Shown here: in pieces, positions 1 through 7,972 of the stretch
Layout of the letters: each line of letters starts with the position of its first letter
Position numbering within the stretch: the first letter of the stretch is position 1
Assembly: GCA_015058655.1 (NCBI GenBank)
Contig: SVBX01000001.1
Coordinates: forward strand, 124,001 to 188,000
From: Pseudoselenomonas ruminantium
Lineage (GTDB): Bacteria; Bacillota; Negativicutes; Selenomonadales; Selenomonadaceae
Direction: 5' to 3'
DNA length: 64,000 bases
Translations under genes and position numbers: made by a program
Notes under the pieces: generated by a model
What the model saw: the letters and a program-made list of their open reading frames with translations, nothing else
The model's database searches: none
Told to the model about the DNA's origin: nothing

Positions 1-10
1 TGTTGCCCGG

Positions 11-46
11 AAAGCAGGTGAGAGTTGGGCTGAAATCCTGCTTTTT
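11..46 (+). terminator. Possible rho-independent terminator at window edge
   Basis: An 8-bp inverted repeat (AAAGCAGG / CCTGCTTT) with an 18-nt loop is followed by a short T run on the plus strand. It could end a plus-strand gene lying before the window. The loop is long and the T run short, so this is tentative. Confidence 0.35.
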
Positions 47-162
47 GAAAAGCTTCGCCATTTTTCCTGAAAATCCTGCCTGCTACGAAAAAACTTGTTT
101 CCAAAAACATAGCTTCAACCCTCCTCTCCCCTTGCTACACAAGGCTTCATCCGTGTTTTTCA

Positions 163-225
163 AAAAACTGAAAACCTCGACGGAAAATAGCCGTTTCCCG
201 GCCTCAGCCAAGGTTTTCAGTTTTT
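163..225. other. 15-bp inverted repeat, hairpin in non-coding DNA
   Basis: Two perfect 15-base arms at 163-177 and 211-225 face each other across a 33-nt loop, and the loop contains a smaller GGAAA/TTTCC pair. The arms start in A5 and end in T5, so the structure could end transcription in either direction. Nothing convincing is coded in 1-300; the single long reading frame there has no family resemblance. Confidence 0.5.
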
Positions 226-306
226 CCTGCAACCTGCATTTCATTTTCTACATTGTAAAGCCAAAAGCATCAATTGACAATTAGATATACGAGCCGGGCC
301 ATATGG

Positions 307-558
307 TTAGCTATCGAAAAGACTCGATATTGCGTTGCCAGCCAGGAGAGCCGCACCAATTCCAACTGCTGTGCCTGTAGCTACGGCAGCCAAGCTTCCT
401 GCTGCTGAGGAACCAGCACTGGTCACGCCACCTTTGGCTGCCGCTCATGTGACATCGATCAGTGCATCATCCCATTCCTTTTTCCCTTTGGCTACATCAT
501 AGATGGAAGAGAATCGCCTGTTTTTTTCCTCTAATGTCCCACCTGATGCCCCACCAGG
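307..558 (-). pseudogene. Remnant of a glycine/alanine-rich membrane-type protein
   Basis: Directly after the stop of the ATPase gene, the same minus-strand frame continues as 37 open codons, a TGA at 445-447, 45 more codons and a TAA at 307-309. The second part is rich in Gly, Ala and Ser with a hydrophobic stretch (VGIGAALLAGNA) like a glycine-zipper membrane helix. The first part is polar and charged. No start codon with a ribosome site is visible. I read it as the decayed 3' end of a gene whose 5' part is lost. The family is not recognised. Confidence 0.35.
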
Positions 559-2136
559 CTACTTGCTCCACTCATCTATTTCACAGGAATGCAATCTAGT
601 CGACTTGTCATAGTTCACACCGACCAAAAGGATTTTCCCGGTATACCCATCAAGAGCCTGTACGTACTCCTTGTCCTTAATCTGTTCTATAGCAGCTCTT
701 GCCGAGCGATTCCACTTCAGCTCGATTATCATAGCCGGCAGATTCGCATAGGCAGGACGAGGAATAAAAACCAGGTCTGCAAAGCCCTTGCCAGTTGGAA
801 ACTCTCTCACCACAATATATTTCTGCCTTGCAGTGTAATAGGCCAAGGATATCGTGTAAGCCAAAGCATTCTCATCGTTGTACTGCAGATGGCTTGTCTC
901 AAAACGGGCTGCTTCAATTCCCTTGGCCACAGCTTCTGCATTGGCCTGCAGGGTAGCCTCCAGCAGGTTCTCAGAGGCAGCTATGGTCTTTGCAATGATG
1001 CCCCAGCCACCATCCCGGACCGCATCAGCATACACCTTGCGAATCTCTTGGTTAGGTATAAAAATCTTCTTGGTCTCAAGGTTGTAACCCAGATACCCCA
1101 AATGAACCAACAAGGCCAGCACATCATCCTTGCTTTTCAAATCTGTCATGTTGCCGATGAAGGTGCCAGTATCAATAGCAATGCTCTCACCAGACATCAG
1201 GGCTATGATGCTGTCTCTAAGGCCATCAAGATTCAGGTCGATGTAAATCTTCAGAGCCTCAAAGCTTTCCGTCTGATTCCAATAAGTATCGAAAACCCCA
1301 CTTTCTATGGCACAGACAACAGAACGGGGGTTATATACTTCACCAATGTTGTACATAGGAAAAGCATAACCATCATACCAGGTCCTGCATTCCTCATAAC
1401 TCCTGCCATACTTACGGCAAAGCTCACGAACCTCCTCACCTGTAAAGCCCACAAACTCTGCCAGCTTCCAAGGATTCTCCATAGAGAACTCGGAAAACAT
1501 ATTCAATGCCGAGTGGGTGCCATACTTCTTGATAGGCAGGATGCCCGTCATATAGGCCAGCCCTATATAAGGTTTATCCTTCAGCAGGGTTCTTAGGAAG
1601 TCCAGATACAAGCGCTGGGCCTCTTCCTGCTCCTTGTATTCACGGAATACGCAGTCCCACTCATCTATGACAATGACAAAGCGACGCCTTGCATTCTGAT
1701 AAACATCAGCCATGGTACGGACAAGGTTAGTCTTGTCAAAGTAATCAAAGTCCGGGTATTCTTTGAGCAAATCCCACAGAACAGAGCGTTCCAGTAAGGA
1801 AATCATATCCTCTACTGTTTTTGAGGCACTCAGGAAATCCTGCATATTCAGCTGGATCACATCATACTTCCCCGCAAAATCCAAAAAAGATTCATCCCGC
1901 ATGATAGCAAGCCCTGCAAAAATCCTCCTGGCATCAGACTGTCGGGAATAATATGCCGACACCATATTTGCCGCCATGGACTTGCCAAAACGCCTGGGGC
2001 GGCTGACGCAGACAAATCGCTGCTCCTTGCCTATGATGGAGTTGAGATATGCCAGCATCCTTGTTTTGTCAACATAAATATCAGATTGCACGGCTATCTC
2101 AAAGGCTTCCCCATCAGGATTCAGGTAAATACCCAC
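559..2136 (-). CDS. AAA-ATPase-like / PD-(D/E)XK nuclease family protein
   Basis: This 525-residue protein belongs to the widespread AAA-ATPase-like (PF09820) plus DUF1703/PD-(D/E)XK (PF08011) family, inferred from recall of its typical features. The N-terminus has the YVDKT motif and a P-loop variant (SRPRRFGKSM). A hydrophobic strand ending in VIVIDEWD forms Walker B. The C-terminal part has the nuclease-like pattern GFADLVFIP...MIIELKW. The GTG start at 2136 is chosen because GGGAGGTGG lies 6 nt upstream and family members begin near GIYLNP; a longer frame reaches 2196. These genes are often multicopy and in accessory DNA. The biological role is unknown; defence or mobile-element functions have been suggested for the fold, but nothing here proves it. 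Confidence 0.8.
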   Translation of the reverse strand: MGIYLNPDGEAFEIAVQSDIYVDKTRMLAYLNSIIGKEQRFVCVSRPRRFGKSMAANMVSAYYSRQSDARRIFAGLAIMRDESFLDFAGKYDVIQLNMQDFLSASKTVEDMISLLERSVLWDLLKEYPDFDYFDKTNLVRTMADVYQNARRRFVIVIDEWDCVFREYKEQEEAQRLYLDFLRTLLKDKPYIGLAYMTGILPIKKYGTHSALNMFSEFSMENPWKLAEFVGFTGEEVRELCRKYGRSYEECRTWYDGYAFPMYNIGEVYNPRSVVCAIESGVFDTYWNQTESFEALKIYIDLNLDGLRDSIIALMSGESIAIDTGTFIGNMTDLKSKDDVLALLVHLGYLGYNLETKKIFIPNQEIRKVYADAVRDGGWGIIAKTIAASENLLEATLQANAEAVAKGIEAARFETSHLQYNDENALAYTISLAYYTARQKYIVVREFPTGKGFADLVFIPRPAYANLPAMIIELKWNRSARAAIEQIKDKEYVQALDGYTGKILLVGVNYDKSTRLHSCEIDEWSK

Positions 2137-2200
2137 ATGCACCCACCTCCCCATACCTAGATGATGCCTACCAAACCTCCAGCAGTTCCAAGTCAATTTT

Positions 2201-2228
2201 ATTATAAGCAGTAAGAATTGTCAAACAA
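2201..2228 (-). promoter_or_regulatory. Candidate sigma-A promoter for the ATPase gene
   Basis: On the minus strand a TTGTTT -35 (2228-2223) is 16 nt from a perfect TATAAT -10 (2206-2201). The start codon at 2136 lies about 60 nt downstream. The -35 is weak, so confidence is moderate. Confidence 0.4.
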
Positions 2229-2314
2229 AGGCTAGATACCCACCCACTCAAAGGTTCGGAGTCTCCATTTCTATGGATTCCATATTGCGTTGCTCTATTT
2301 TTGCTCTAGTAGCA

Positions 2315-2345
2315 ACAAAAAGACCCCGAGGATTTCCTCGGAGCC
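2315..2345 (-). terminator. Rho-independent terminator after the tRNA pair
   Basis: On the minus strand a CTCCGAGGA / TCCTCGGGG hairpin with a very short loop is followed by TCTTTTTG. It lies 10 nt beyond the 3' end of tRNA-Arg, as expected for the end of the tRNA transcript. Confidence 0.8.
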
Positions 2346-2355
2346 TTGTATTTCC

Positions 2356-2432
<77 letters not shown>

Positions 2433-2435
2433 GAA

Positions 2436-2512
2436 TGGTCGGGATGACAGGATTCGAACCTGCGACATCCTGCTCCCAAAGCAGGCGCGCTACCAAACTG
2501 CGCTACATCCCG
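2436..2512 (-). tRNA. tRNA-Pro (anticodon TGG)
   Basis: A 77-nt cloverleaf on the minus strand: acceptor CGGGATG / CATCCCG, D arm TAGCGCAGTTTGGTAGCG, anticodon loop TTTGGGA giving anticodon TGG, T arm GGTTCGAAT, and encoded CCA. It is the first gene of a two-tRNA unit driven by the consensus promoter at 2527-2555. Confidence 0.96.
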
Positions 2513-2526
2513 TCATGTACCCTAAT

Positions 2527-2555
2527 ATTATATACACCATCAGTCTTCCTGTCAA
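2527..2555 (-). promoter_or_regulatory. Perfect-consensus sigma-A promoter of the tRNA unit
   Basis: On the minus strand TTGACA (2555-2550), a 17-nt spacer and TATAAT (2532-2527) match the full sigma-A consensus. The tRNA-Pro 5' end is at 2512, so transcription should begin a few bases before it. Such strength suits a stable-RNA gene. Confidence 0.9.
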
Positions 2556-2586
2556 CAACTTTATGTAAAGTTGACAACTTTACATA
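2556..2586. promoter_or_regulatory. Three-half-site palindromic operator between divergent promoters
   Basis: The segment holds CAACTTTA (2556-2563), its reverse complement TAAAGTTG (2566-2573) and CAACTTTA again (2575-2582). The right pair extends to a perfect palindrome with 12-bp arms around one central base (2562-2586). It overlaps the trpD -35 and abuts the tRNA -35. This arrangement fits a dimeric repressor site able to act on one or both promoters. The protein is unknown. Confidence 0.6.
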
Positions 2587-2599
2587 TAAATGATATTCT
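2571..2599 (+). promoter_or_regulatory. sigma-A promoter of trpD
   Basis: TTGACA (2571-2576), a 17-nt spacer and TATTCT (2594-2599) form a good sigma-A promoter about 58 nt before the trpD start. The -35 sits inside the palindrome, so a bound protein would block it. Confidence 0.7.
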
Positions 2600-2656
2600 T
2601 TCCGTATTGTGTATTATTTAATATGAACTTTTTTCCTTTCAAAGGAGCGGTTGCCC

Positions 2657-3673
2657 ATGATCAAAGAAGCCATAGAGAAAGTAGTCAGCAAGCAGGATCT
2701 TACCTACGATGAAGCGTACACCGTCATGAATGAGATCATGAACGGTGAAACCAGCCAGGTGCAGAATGCGGCTTACCTAGCCGCCCTTTCCACCAAGAGC
2801 ACCAAAGCAGAGACTATCGCAGAAATTTCAGGCTCTGCCGCCGCCATGCGGGATCATGCCCTGAGAGTGGAGCATAATATGGATGTGATGGAAATAGTTG
2901 GCACAGGCGGCGACCATGCCCACAGCATCAACATATCCACCACCGCCGCTTTCATCATTTCCGCAGCAGGGGTGAAGGTTGCCAAGCATGGGAACAGGGC
3001 GGCTTCTTCCAAGTCCGGGGCAGCGGATTGCCTGGAAGCTTTGGGAATAAATTTGGAGCAGCCCCCTGAGAAAGCCGCGCAGGAGCTTAGGGAAATCGGT
3101 CTTTGCTTCCTCTTTGCCCAAAAGTACCACACTTCCATGAAATATGTGGGAGCTGTCCGCAAGGAGCTGGGCATCCGCACGGTGTTCAATATCCTGGGCC
3201 CTCTGACGAACCCCGCCCACCCCAAACGCATGCTCCTGGGGGTATATGACGAATACCTGCTGGAGCCTCTGGCCAAGGTCCTTCTCTCCCTGGGCGTGGA
3301 ACGCGGCTTGGTGGTCTATGGGCAGGATTGCCTGGACGAGATTTCTTTGAGTGCCCCCACCAGCATCTGCGAATTCAAAGAAGGCTGGTTCCGCCGCTAC
3401 ACCATAAAGCCTGAGGATTTCGGTTTCAAACGCTGCCAGAAGTCAGACATCCAAGGCGGCACCCCGGAAGAAAACGCCGCCGACACCCTGGCTATCCTTC
3501 AGGGCGCCCAAGGGCCCAAGACGGATATTGTGCTCTTGAATGCCGGCGCTGCCATTTATATCGGCGGCAAGGCCGATTCGATCGCAGCAGGTATCGAGAA
3601 AGCCCGTCAGCTCATTGCCAGCGGGGCAGCTATGAAGCAGGTGGAAGCGTTCAGGCGTGTTTCCAATGCTTAA
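2657..3673 (+). CDS. trpD: Anthranilate phosphoribosyltransferase (TrpD family)
   Basis: A 338-residue TrpD-family enzyme. It would transfer phosphoribose from PRPP to anthranilate in tryptophan synthesis. The glycine loop GTGGD is at 82-86, NISTT at 92-96 and KHGN at 110-113, all normal for PRPP and metal binding, and the length is usual. The ATG at 2657 follows AAAGGAG by 9 nt; an upstream TTG in frame is too close to that site. It stands alone, with no other trp gene in the window, and it is divergent from a tRNA pair. Stand-alone copies can belong to the related nucleoside phosphorylase-like subgroup, so the substrate is probable rather than certain. Confidence 0.88.
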   Translation: MIKEAIEKVVSKQDLTYDEAYTVMNEIMNGETSQVQNAAYLAALSTKSTKAETIAEISGSAAAMRDHALRVEHNMDVMEIVGTGGDHAHSINISTTAAFIISAAGVKVAKHGNRAASSKSGAADCLEALGINLEQPPEKAAQELREIGLCFLFAQKYHTSMKYVGAVRKELGIRTVFNILGPLTNPAHPKRMLLGVYDEYLLEPLAKVLLSLGVERGLVVYGQDCLDEISLSAPTSICEFKEGWFRRYTIKPEDFGFKRCQKSDIQGGTPEENAADTLAILQGAQGPKTDIVLLNAGAAIYIGGKADSIAAGIEKARQLIASGAAMKQVEAFRRVSNA

Positions 3674-3689
3674 CTGAATGATCTCAAGC

Positions 3690-3716
3690 AAAAAGGACGC
3701 TTGCGCGTCCTTTTTT
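3690..3716. terminator. Bidirectional terminator between trpD and the fla/che operon end
   Basis: AAAAGGACGC / GCGTCCTTTT form a 10-bp stem with a 4-nt loop, flanked by A and T runs. It can end trpD on the plus strand and the SwrB-like gene on the minus strand, which converge here. Confidence 0.9.
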
Positions 3717-4569
3717 ACTGTACTTTTTCCAACTCATGACGGCTCATTTCCCTGACCAGCTCTACAGCTCTCTTGCCCAGACCTGTATCACGGGAAACTT
3801 CCTCGATAGAGTAACCGCTGAGCAGCATGGCTCTTGCCTTTGCCGCCGCTGTATCCGGAGTAGGGCCAGGGTGCCTTTTGCCTTCCGGCTGTTCCTCTCC
3901 TGCTCTATCCGGTTCTTTGAAGAGTTCCTCAGGAGCCGGTTCCCAATTGGTCATGGCTTCTGCCAAGCCTGCAGCCTGCTGGGCATTCACCAAAGGCTGG
4001 CCCTCTTGAGGATTATCCTGAGTCGGCTCACCTATAAGTGAATTAGCCGCCCCCATCGACTCTTCTTCCGCGCTTCGTTGAATGGATTTTTGCAGCACTT
4101 GGGCAAAATCCAGCGCATCAACTCGTTGTGCTTCCTTTTTTTCCTGCGCTTCCCGTTGCCACATTTCCTGCTTTTGCCTACTCAGCTCTTCTTGCTGCCT
4201 CAGATGGCTTTCCCTGGACTCGCTTAGGCGGCGATTCTCTGCCCGCACTTCTTCCAGATTTCTTTCCAGATCCTTCAGCTGACGCCGGAAATCTTCTTCC
4301 ATATGACGAGATTCAGAAAGCTTTGCCGTCAATTCTGCATTTTTCGCATCTGCCTCCCGTATCAAATCCTCCAGATGAGTCACATGGCTGCCCAGGCGCT
4401 TTACCACCGCATCCCCTGAACGCTCAAGCTCCGCCTTGAGACGCCTGGTGGATTGCTGCATATCCTCTTGCAGCTCCTGCGCCTTCTGCTGCCTGTTGTT
4501 CAAGTAACGAACCCCAAAAACCAGGACTGCTCCTAATGCAATCATCAAACCTAATACTTCTGTGACCAT
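3715..4569 (-). CDS. SwrB-like (DUF6115-type) membrane-anchored coiled-coil protein
   Basis: A 284-residue protein with an N-terminal membrane helix (about 4-22), a long charged coiled coil (about 25-165), a Pro/Glu-rich linker and a C-terminal helix-turn-helix-like segment (GYSIEEVSRDTGLGKRAVEL). This architecture, and the last place in a fla/che operon after fliA, match Bacillus SwrB, which helps activate the flagellar switch and export complex. Sequence identity to SwrB cannot be judged by eye, so the call rests on architecture and position. The gene ends at the bidirectional terminator. Confidence 0.6.
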   Translation of the reverse strand: MVTEVLGLMIALGAVLVFGVRYLNNRQQKAQELQEDMQQSTRRLKAELERSGDAVVKRLGSHVTHLEDLIREADAKNAELTAKLSESRHMEEDFRRQLKDLERNLEEVRAENRRLSESRESHLRQQEELSRQKQEMWQREAQEKKEAQRVDALDFAQVLQKSIQRSAEEESMGAANSLIGEPTQDNPQEGQPLVNAQQAAGLAEAMTNWEPAPEELFKEPDRAGEEQPEGKRHPGPTPDTAAAKARAMLLSGYSIEEVSRDTGLGKRAVELVREMSRHELEKVQ

Positions 4570-4606
4570 AACTAAAAAAAGAGCCTCCTGCTGCCAATAC
4601 TTATCC

Positions 4607-4939
4607 CTAATAGCGTATATCTAGGAACTGCCCTCTGGAAGGATCCCTGGCAAAGCGCTCCATTTGAGGTTCATCCTCCTCAGGTTCCTCTTCCCTGGCA
4701 CCCCGCCTGCCACTGGCATAGCTTCCTTTGTTCCTATGTTCAGGATCATCCTTGATCTTGCCATCCTCGGGATTGTCTTTATTGCGTACCTGTTGTTGCT
4801 TGAGCTTGGCATCCTCCTTTTGACGCACATCTTCAAATGCCTGCTGCAAAGCTCCTGCCTGATTCAGATTGTGCTGCACCTGCCCTGCCTCGGTGGACTG
4901 GGGCACCACCATCTGCATGCTGATAGGTGTCACATTCAT
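4607..4939 (-). CDS. Conserved-looking small polar protein in fla/che operon, unknown function
   Basis: A 110-residue soluble protein with no signal peptide or membrane segment. The N-terminal half is rich in Gln and Asn (QMVVPQSTEAGQVQHNL), and the C-terminal half is strongly charged with Glu/Asp and Lys/Arg runs, so most of it is probably disordered. The ATG at 4939 is preceded by GGGGGAGGTG; a GTG 27 nt upstream is an alternative. It sits between fapA and the SwrB-like gene, so a role in flagellar assembly is inferred only from position. I do not recognise the family. Confidence 0.65.
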   Translation of the reverse strand: MNVTPISMQMVVPQSTEAGQVQHNLNQAGALQQAFEDVRQKEDAKLKQQQVRNKDNPEDGKIKDDPEHRNKGSYASGRRGAREEEPEEDEPQMERFARDPSRGQFLDIRY

Positions 4940-5003
4940 AAGCTCCCACACCTCCCCCTCTTCCACTATTTCCTTTCAGAATCATTATATCATAAATCTC
5001 AGC

Positions 5004-6713
5004 TCAGCCATCATAAAGCCCCACGGTAACCTCTTCATCCTTCACTGTCAGCGTGCAACGCTGCAGTTCTGACTGGATATTCCTCTTCATGGAATTGATG
5101 GTCACCCTGACCCCGGGATAAATAATGGACGCCACTGAGATCTTGCCATTCTTCATCTGTGAAAGTTCCTCTGTCATGGCAGCGATTTCCGCTTCCTGAC
5201 GCTTCAGCTTCCCTGCCAACGGAAACTGCGAACGAGTCAGCGAGTTTATCTGCTCTACCCTCTTCGGAGGCAGCTTGCTGATATCGATTTTGGAAAGGGT
5301 ATTAAGCATCTGGGTGATCTCTGTGAGTCGCTTCTTGGTTTCCTTGTACTCATTGCAAGCCTGGTTATACTTGTTCTGCAAAGTGGGATCTATGCCCACG
5401 GAAATATTTGTGACCACACAGGCCTGATTCCCCAGCACATTAGCCCGGATTTCTTCTCCAGCAGCTGCTAAACCACCTGTTATCTGCCCCCTGCGGTCTT
5501 CCAAGATAATGCGCCTGCCTGCTCTGAGGTTAGAATGAAGGGACACATCAGAGACATGGATGTCCTGTCCAGCCTCAATCCTGGCATTTTCAGCAAAGGA
5601 AACCCGCACATCTTCATCAGCCGTGACCTTTCCCCGTCCCATGCCATTGACACCGCCGCTGACGAAAACATTGCGCCCGTGGACATCGCCGCCGCTGACC
5701 ACGCCGCCGATCTCAACATCCCCAGTGGCATTTACAACAAAGCCGGCCTCTACATTGCCTTTTATCTCCACACTGCCATCAAAATTAATATTGCCGGTAC
5801 TCACGCCTACGCTGCTCTTGATAACCAGATGCGGGTCCACGGAAATCTTGTTCTTGCTGTCCACAATCTGCCCATCAACATCGGCAACGACCGTATTCTC
5901 TCCCAGCTGGGCAGTTCCCTTGCCCAAGGGCAACGGCAAAGGACGGCCATTCCTGGCCATCACATCTGCCCCCAGCACATTCTTGCCCGGAACCCCCTGT
6001 GTCTGGGGTATGCGTATTGCCAGAACCGTCCCCTTCTTTACCAGGACAAAGAGGTTCAGATTTTTATAATCCACCCTGTCATACTTGTCAACTACTGGAC
6101 GCCCTTTGACGCCTAAATCAAACTTGCGCTCGATCACAGCATTTTCGCCGTGCTGCGGAGGAATGCCGCGAGCAGCCACGAAGGGCTTAAGAGCCTGGCA
6201 GCCCTTTTTCACGGCCTCCATGTCTATGCCGAAGGTTACTTTCTTGGCAGCCAGCGCATCCTGGATCTCATTGACGGAGCGCAGGCCCTTTCCCTTGCGG
6301 GTATCAAAACGAACTATTGCCTGCATGCGGTCACGGCTTACTTCCACAATTATTTCTGCGGGAACAGCAGCCAAGGCTTTCTCTTCCTCGGAGATATCCG
6401 CCGGCTCTTCTGCCGCCTCTTCTGCAACAGGTTTTTTCTCACCCTCCAACAGGGCCTTCATCTCTTCAGGGGACAAAAAGGAATCTGAAAGTTTCTTGGG
6501 CTCGCCTGCGGATTCCCGGACTATGCGGGCCAGGCTCACCACATCATAATCCACCACGCCGCATTCCTGAAGTATCTGCCGGATATCTGACAGCTCAAAG
6601 AGGACTCCATTGGAGTCCGGGAAAATAGTTATGTAAACACCGGTTTCCCTAAATTCCAGCAGATAACCGGCTCCCTCCCCACCTACGGGGGAGCGCAGCT
6701 CCTTCTCAGCCAT
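5004..6713 (-). CDS. fapA: DUF342 / FapA family polymerisation-type protein
   Basis: A 569-residue protein of the DUF342/FapA (flagellar assembly protein A) family. It has an acidic N-terminal part, a central domain (motif IRIPQTQGVPGKNVLG), then a right-handed beta-helix of repeating short turns such as GNVEAGFVVNATGDVEIGG, and a C-terminal helical coiled coil (about 440-520) before a small beta domain. FapA-type proteins occur in fla/che operons and have been linked to cell-pole or flagellar assembly. The start at 6713 is chosen because GAGGGGG lies 9 nt upstream; the ATG 9 nt further up overlaps that site. Confidence 0.82.
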   Translation of the reverse strand: MAEKELRSPVGGEGAGYLLEFRETGVYITIFPDSNGVLFELSDIRQILQECGVVDYDVVSLARIVRESAGEPKKLSDSFLSPEEMKALLEGEKKPVAEEAAEEPADISEEEKALAAVPAEIIVEVSRDRMQAIVRFDTRKGKGLRSVNEIQDALAAKKVTFGIDMEAVKKGCQALKPFVAARGIPPQHGENAVIERKFDLGVKGRPVVDKYDRVDYKNLNLFVLVKKGTVLAIRIPQTQGVPGKNVLGADVMARNGRPLPLPLGKGTAQLGENTVVADVDGQIVDSKNKISVDPHLVIKSSVGVSTGNINFDGSVEIKGNVEAGFVVNATGDVEIGGVVSGGDVHGRNVFVSGGVNGMGRGKVTADEDVRVSFAENARIEAGQDIHVSDVSLHSNLRAGRRIILEDRRGQITGGLAAAGEEIRANVLGNQACVVTNISVGIDPTLQNKYNQACNEYKETKKRLTEITQMLNTLSKIDISKLPPKRVEQINSLTRSQFPLAGKLKRQEAEIAAMTEELSQMKNGKISVASIIYPGVRVTINSMKRNIQSELQRCTLTVKDEEVTVGLYDG

Positions 6714-6797
6714 GATTCCCATCCCCCTCTATCCTAAGATACCCTTTCATGCTGCCATGAAAGGGCATAAAGTATTATTCGCAATAATCGTTCCAAT

Positions 6798-7556
6798 CTA
6801 TACTAAGCTTGCCTTCATGCGGGAAAGATAGCCCCGCATCCTGAACACTGCCTTGGTGTGCAGCTGAGAGATGCGTGCCTCTGAAAGATTCATGACCAAG
6901 CTTATTTCTTTCAAAGTCATTTCTTCGTAATAGTACAGCGCTACTACCTTTTTTTCCTTCTCAGGGAGCCTTTCAATAGCTTGCGCCAAGGTTTCCCTAA
7001 GTTCCTGCTGCTCCAGCTTTTCTACCGGTTCGGGGTCTGCTCCACCAGGCATATCTGCCCTCAGGTAGTCATCCAGTGGAATAACTGTCGAAGCGCTTAT
7101 CTGGCCTTCCAATGCTTGAAGATCTTTCACGCTAAGGCCCAATTCTTCCGCTAATTCCTCATCAGAGGCAGAGTGTCCCAAACGGTTCTCCAAATCCATC
7201 ACAGCCTGCTCGTAACGGCGTATCTTCTGCCGCATGGTAACAGGCACCCAATCCTTAGAGCGCAGATAGTCCAGCATAGCTCCCCGCACTCTGACCCCGG
7301 CATAAGTCTCAAACTTATTCTTTCGATCTGGCTCAAACCGATCTATGGCATCTATCAAGCCGAAAAAACCACTGCTCAAAAGGTCATCCCTGTCTACATG
7401 ACTGGGCAAACTGATAGCAAGGCGTCCCGCCACTATCTTGACCAGTGGCAGGTAATACTCGGCCAATTCATTGCGCAAAGCGCTATTCCTGCTTTTTTTA
7501 TAACGCCTCCAAAGAGACTCCAGCTGTACCTCTGTCAAGGTCTCATTCAAGGCCAT
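6798..7556 (-). CDS. fliA: RNA polymerase sigma-28 factor FliA
   Basis: A 252-residue sigma factor of the FliA/SigD type. Region 2 contains DDLLSSGFFGLIDAIDRF and FETYAGVRVRGAMLDYLRS, the sigma-28 hallmark. Region 3 holds the linker around EELAEELGLS, and region 4 has the helix-turn-helix MTLKEISLVMNLSEARISQL. It directs transcription of late flagellar genes such as flagellin and chemoreceptors. The ATG at 7556 follows GGGGGAGGTG. No anti-sigma gene flgM is next to it; it would be encoded elsewhere. Confidence 0.97.
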   Translation of the reverse strand: MALNETLTEVQLESLWRRYKKSRNSALRNELAEYYLPLVKIVAGRLAISLPSHVDRDDLLSSGFFGLIDAIDRFEPDRKNKFETYAGVRVRGAMLDYLRSKDWVPVTMRQKIRRYEQAVMDLENRLGHSASDEELAEELGLSVKDLQALEGQISASTVIPLDDYLRADMPGGADPEPVEKLEQQELRETLAQAIERLPEKEKKVVALYYYEEMTLKEISLVMNLSEARISQLHTKAVFRMRGYLSRMKASLV

Positions 7557-7598
7557 AGGCGCCACCTCCCCCGCCCCGGGCAGACTCTTTCATTTGCC

Positions 7599-7952
7599 TC
7601 AAGGGGGCTCAACACGATCCAGGTTCTCTGCGGAAAAAGGCGTGAACTCTCCGTCTCCCGTCTCTTCCTCAGTTGCTGCACCTGTCTCTTCCTCCTCTGC
7701 CTGCCCTTCCTCCGGGGGCAGGCTTCCTTCTTCTCCTGCAAGAGAATTCAAGACATGCTCTTTGTCAAAATTCGCCCATTCCTTGGCTTCAAGGACAAAT
7801 GCCACCACATAACTCAACATCCCTGCCAACAGAAAACCTGCCAAACACCTGAACAAGACGGCAGCGAGGCCCACATCCGCCAGCAGACCGGCCAGCCCTA
7901 TGGCAAAAGCAGCCACCAGGCCAAAAGCCAGAGCCAAGCATAACTTAAACAA
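7599..7952 (-). CDS. Small two-helix membrane protein between cheD and fliA
   Basis: A 117-residue protein with two hydrophobic segments (about 3-25 and 28-54) and a hydrophilic, glutamate-rich tail with EEE repeats. The likely start is TTG at 7952, behind AGGTGGTGAGG; no in-frame ATG is available nearby. It lies 20 nt after cheD and 42 nt before fliA, so it is co-transcribed. The family is not recognised. A role in motility is inferred only from the operon. Confidence 0.6.
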   Translation of the reverse strand: MFKLCLALAFGLVAAFAIGLAGLLADVGLAAVLFRCLAGFLLAGMLSYVVAFVLEAKEWANFDKEHVLNSLAGEEGSLPPEEGQAEEEETGAATEEETGDGEFTPFSAENLDRVEPP

Positions 7953-7972
7953 CGCGCCTCACCACCTGCCTG

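Noticed and set aside
3..284. 93-codon open frame on the plus strand
   Set aside because: It has no ribosome site and no family resemblance, and it runs through the 15-bp hairpin.
589..1596. 335-codon plus-strand frame opposite the ATPase gene
   Set aside because: The minus-strand ATPase has clear Walker and nuclease motifs; the plus frame has none.
327..2293. ATATTGCGTTGC at 327-338 and 2282-2293 as att sites of an integrated element
   Set aside because: Many 12-base pairs are expected by chance in 64 kb, there is no integrase gene, and the repeat is not the tRNA 3' end. Kept only as a weak hint.
2512..2657. T-box leader for trpD
   Set aside because: The leader is short and lacks the T-box sequence and specifier stem; a DNA-level operator fits better.
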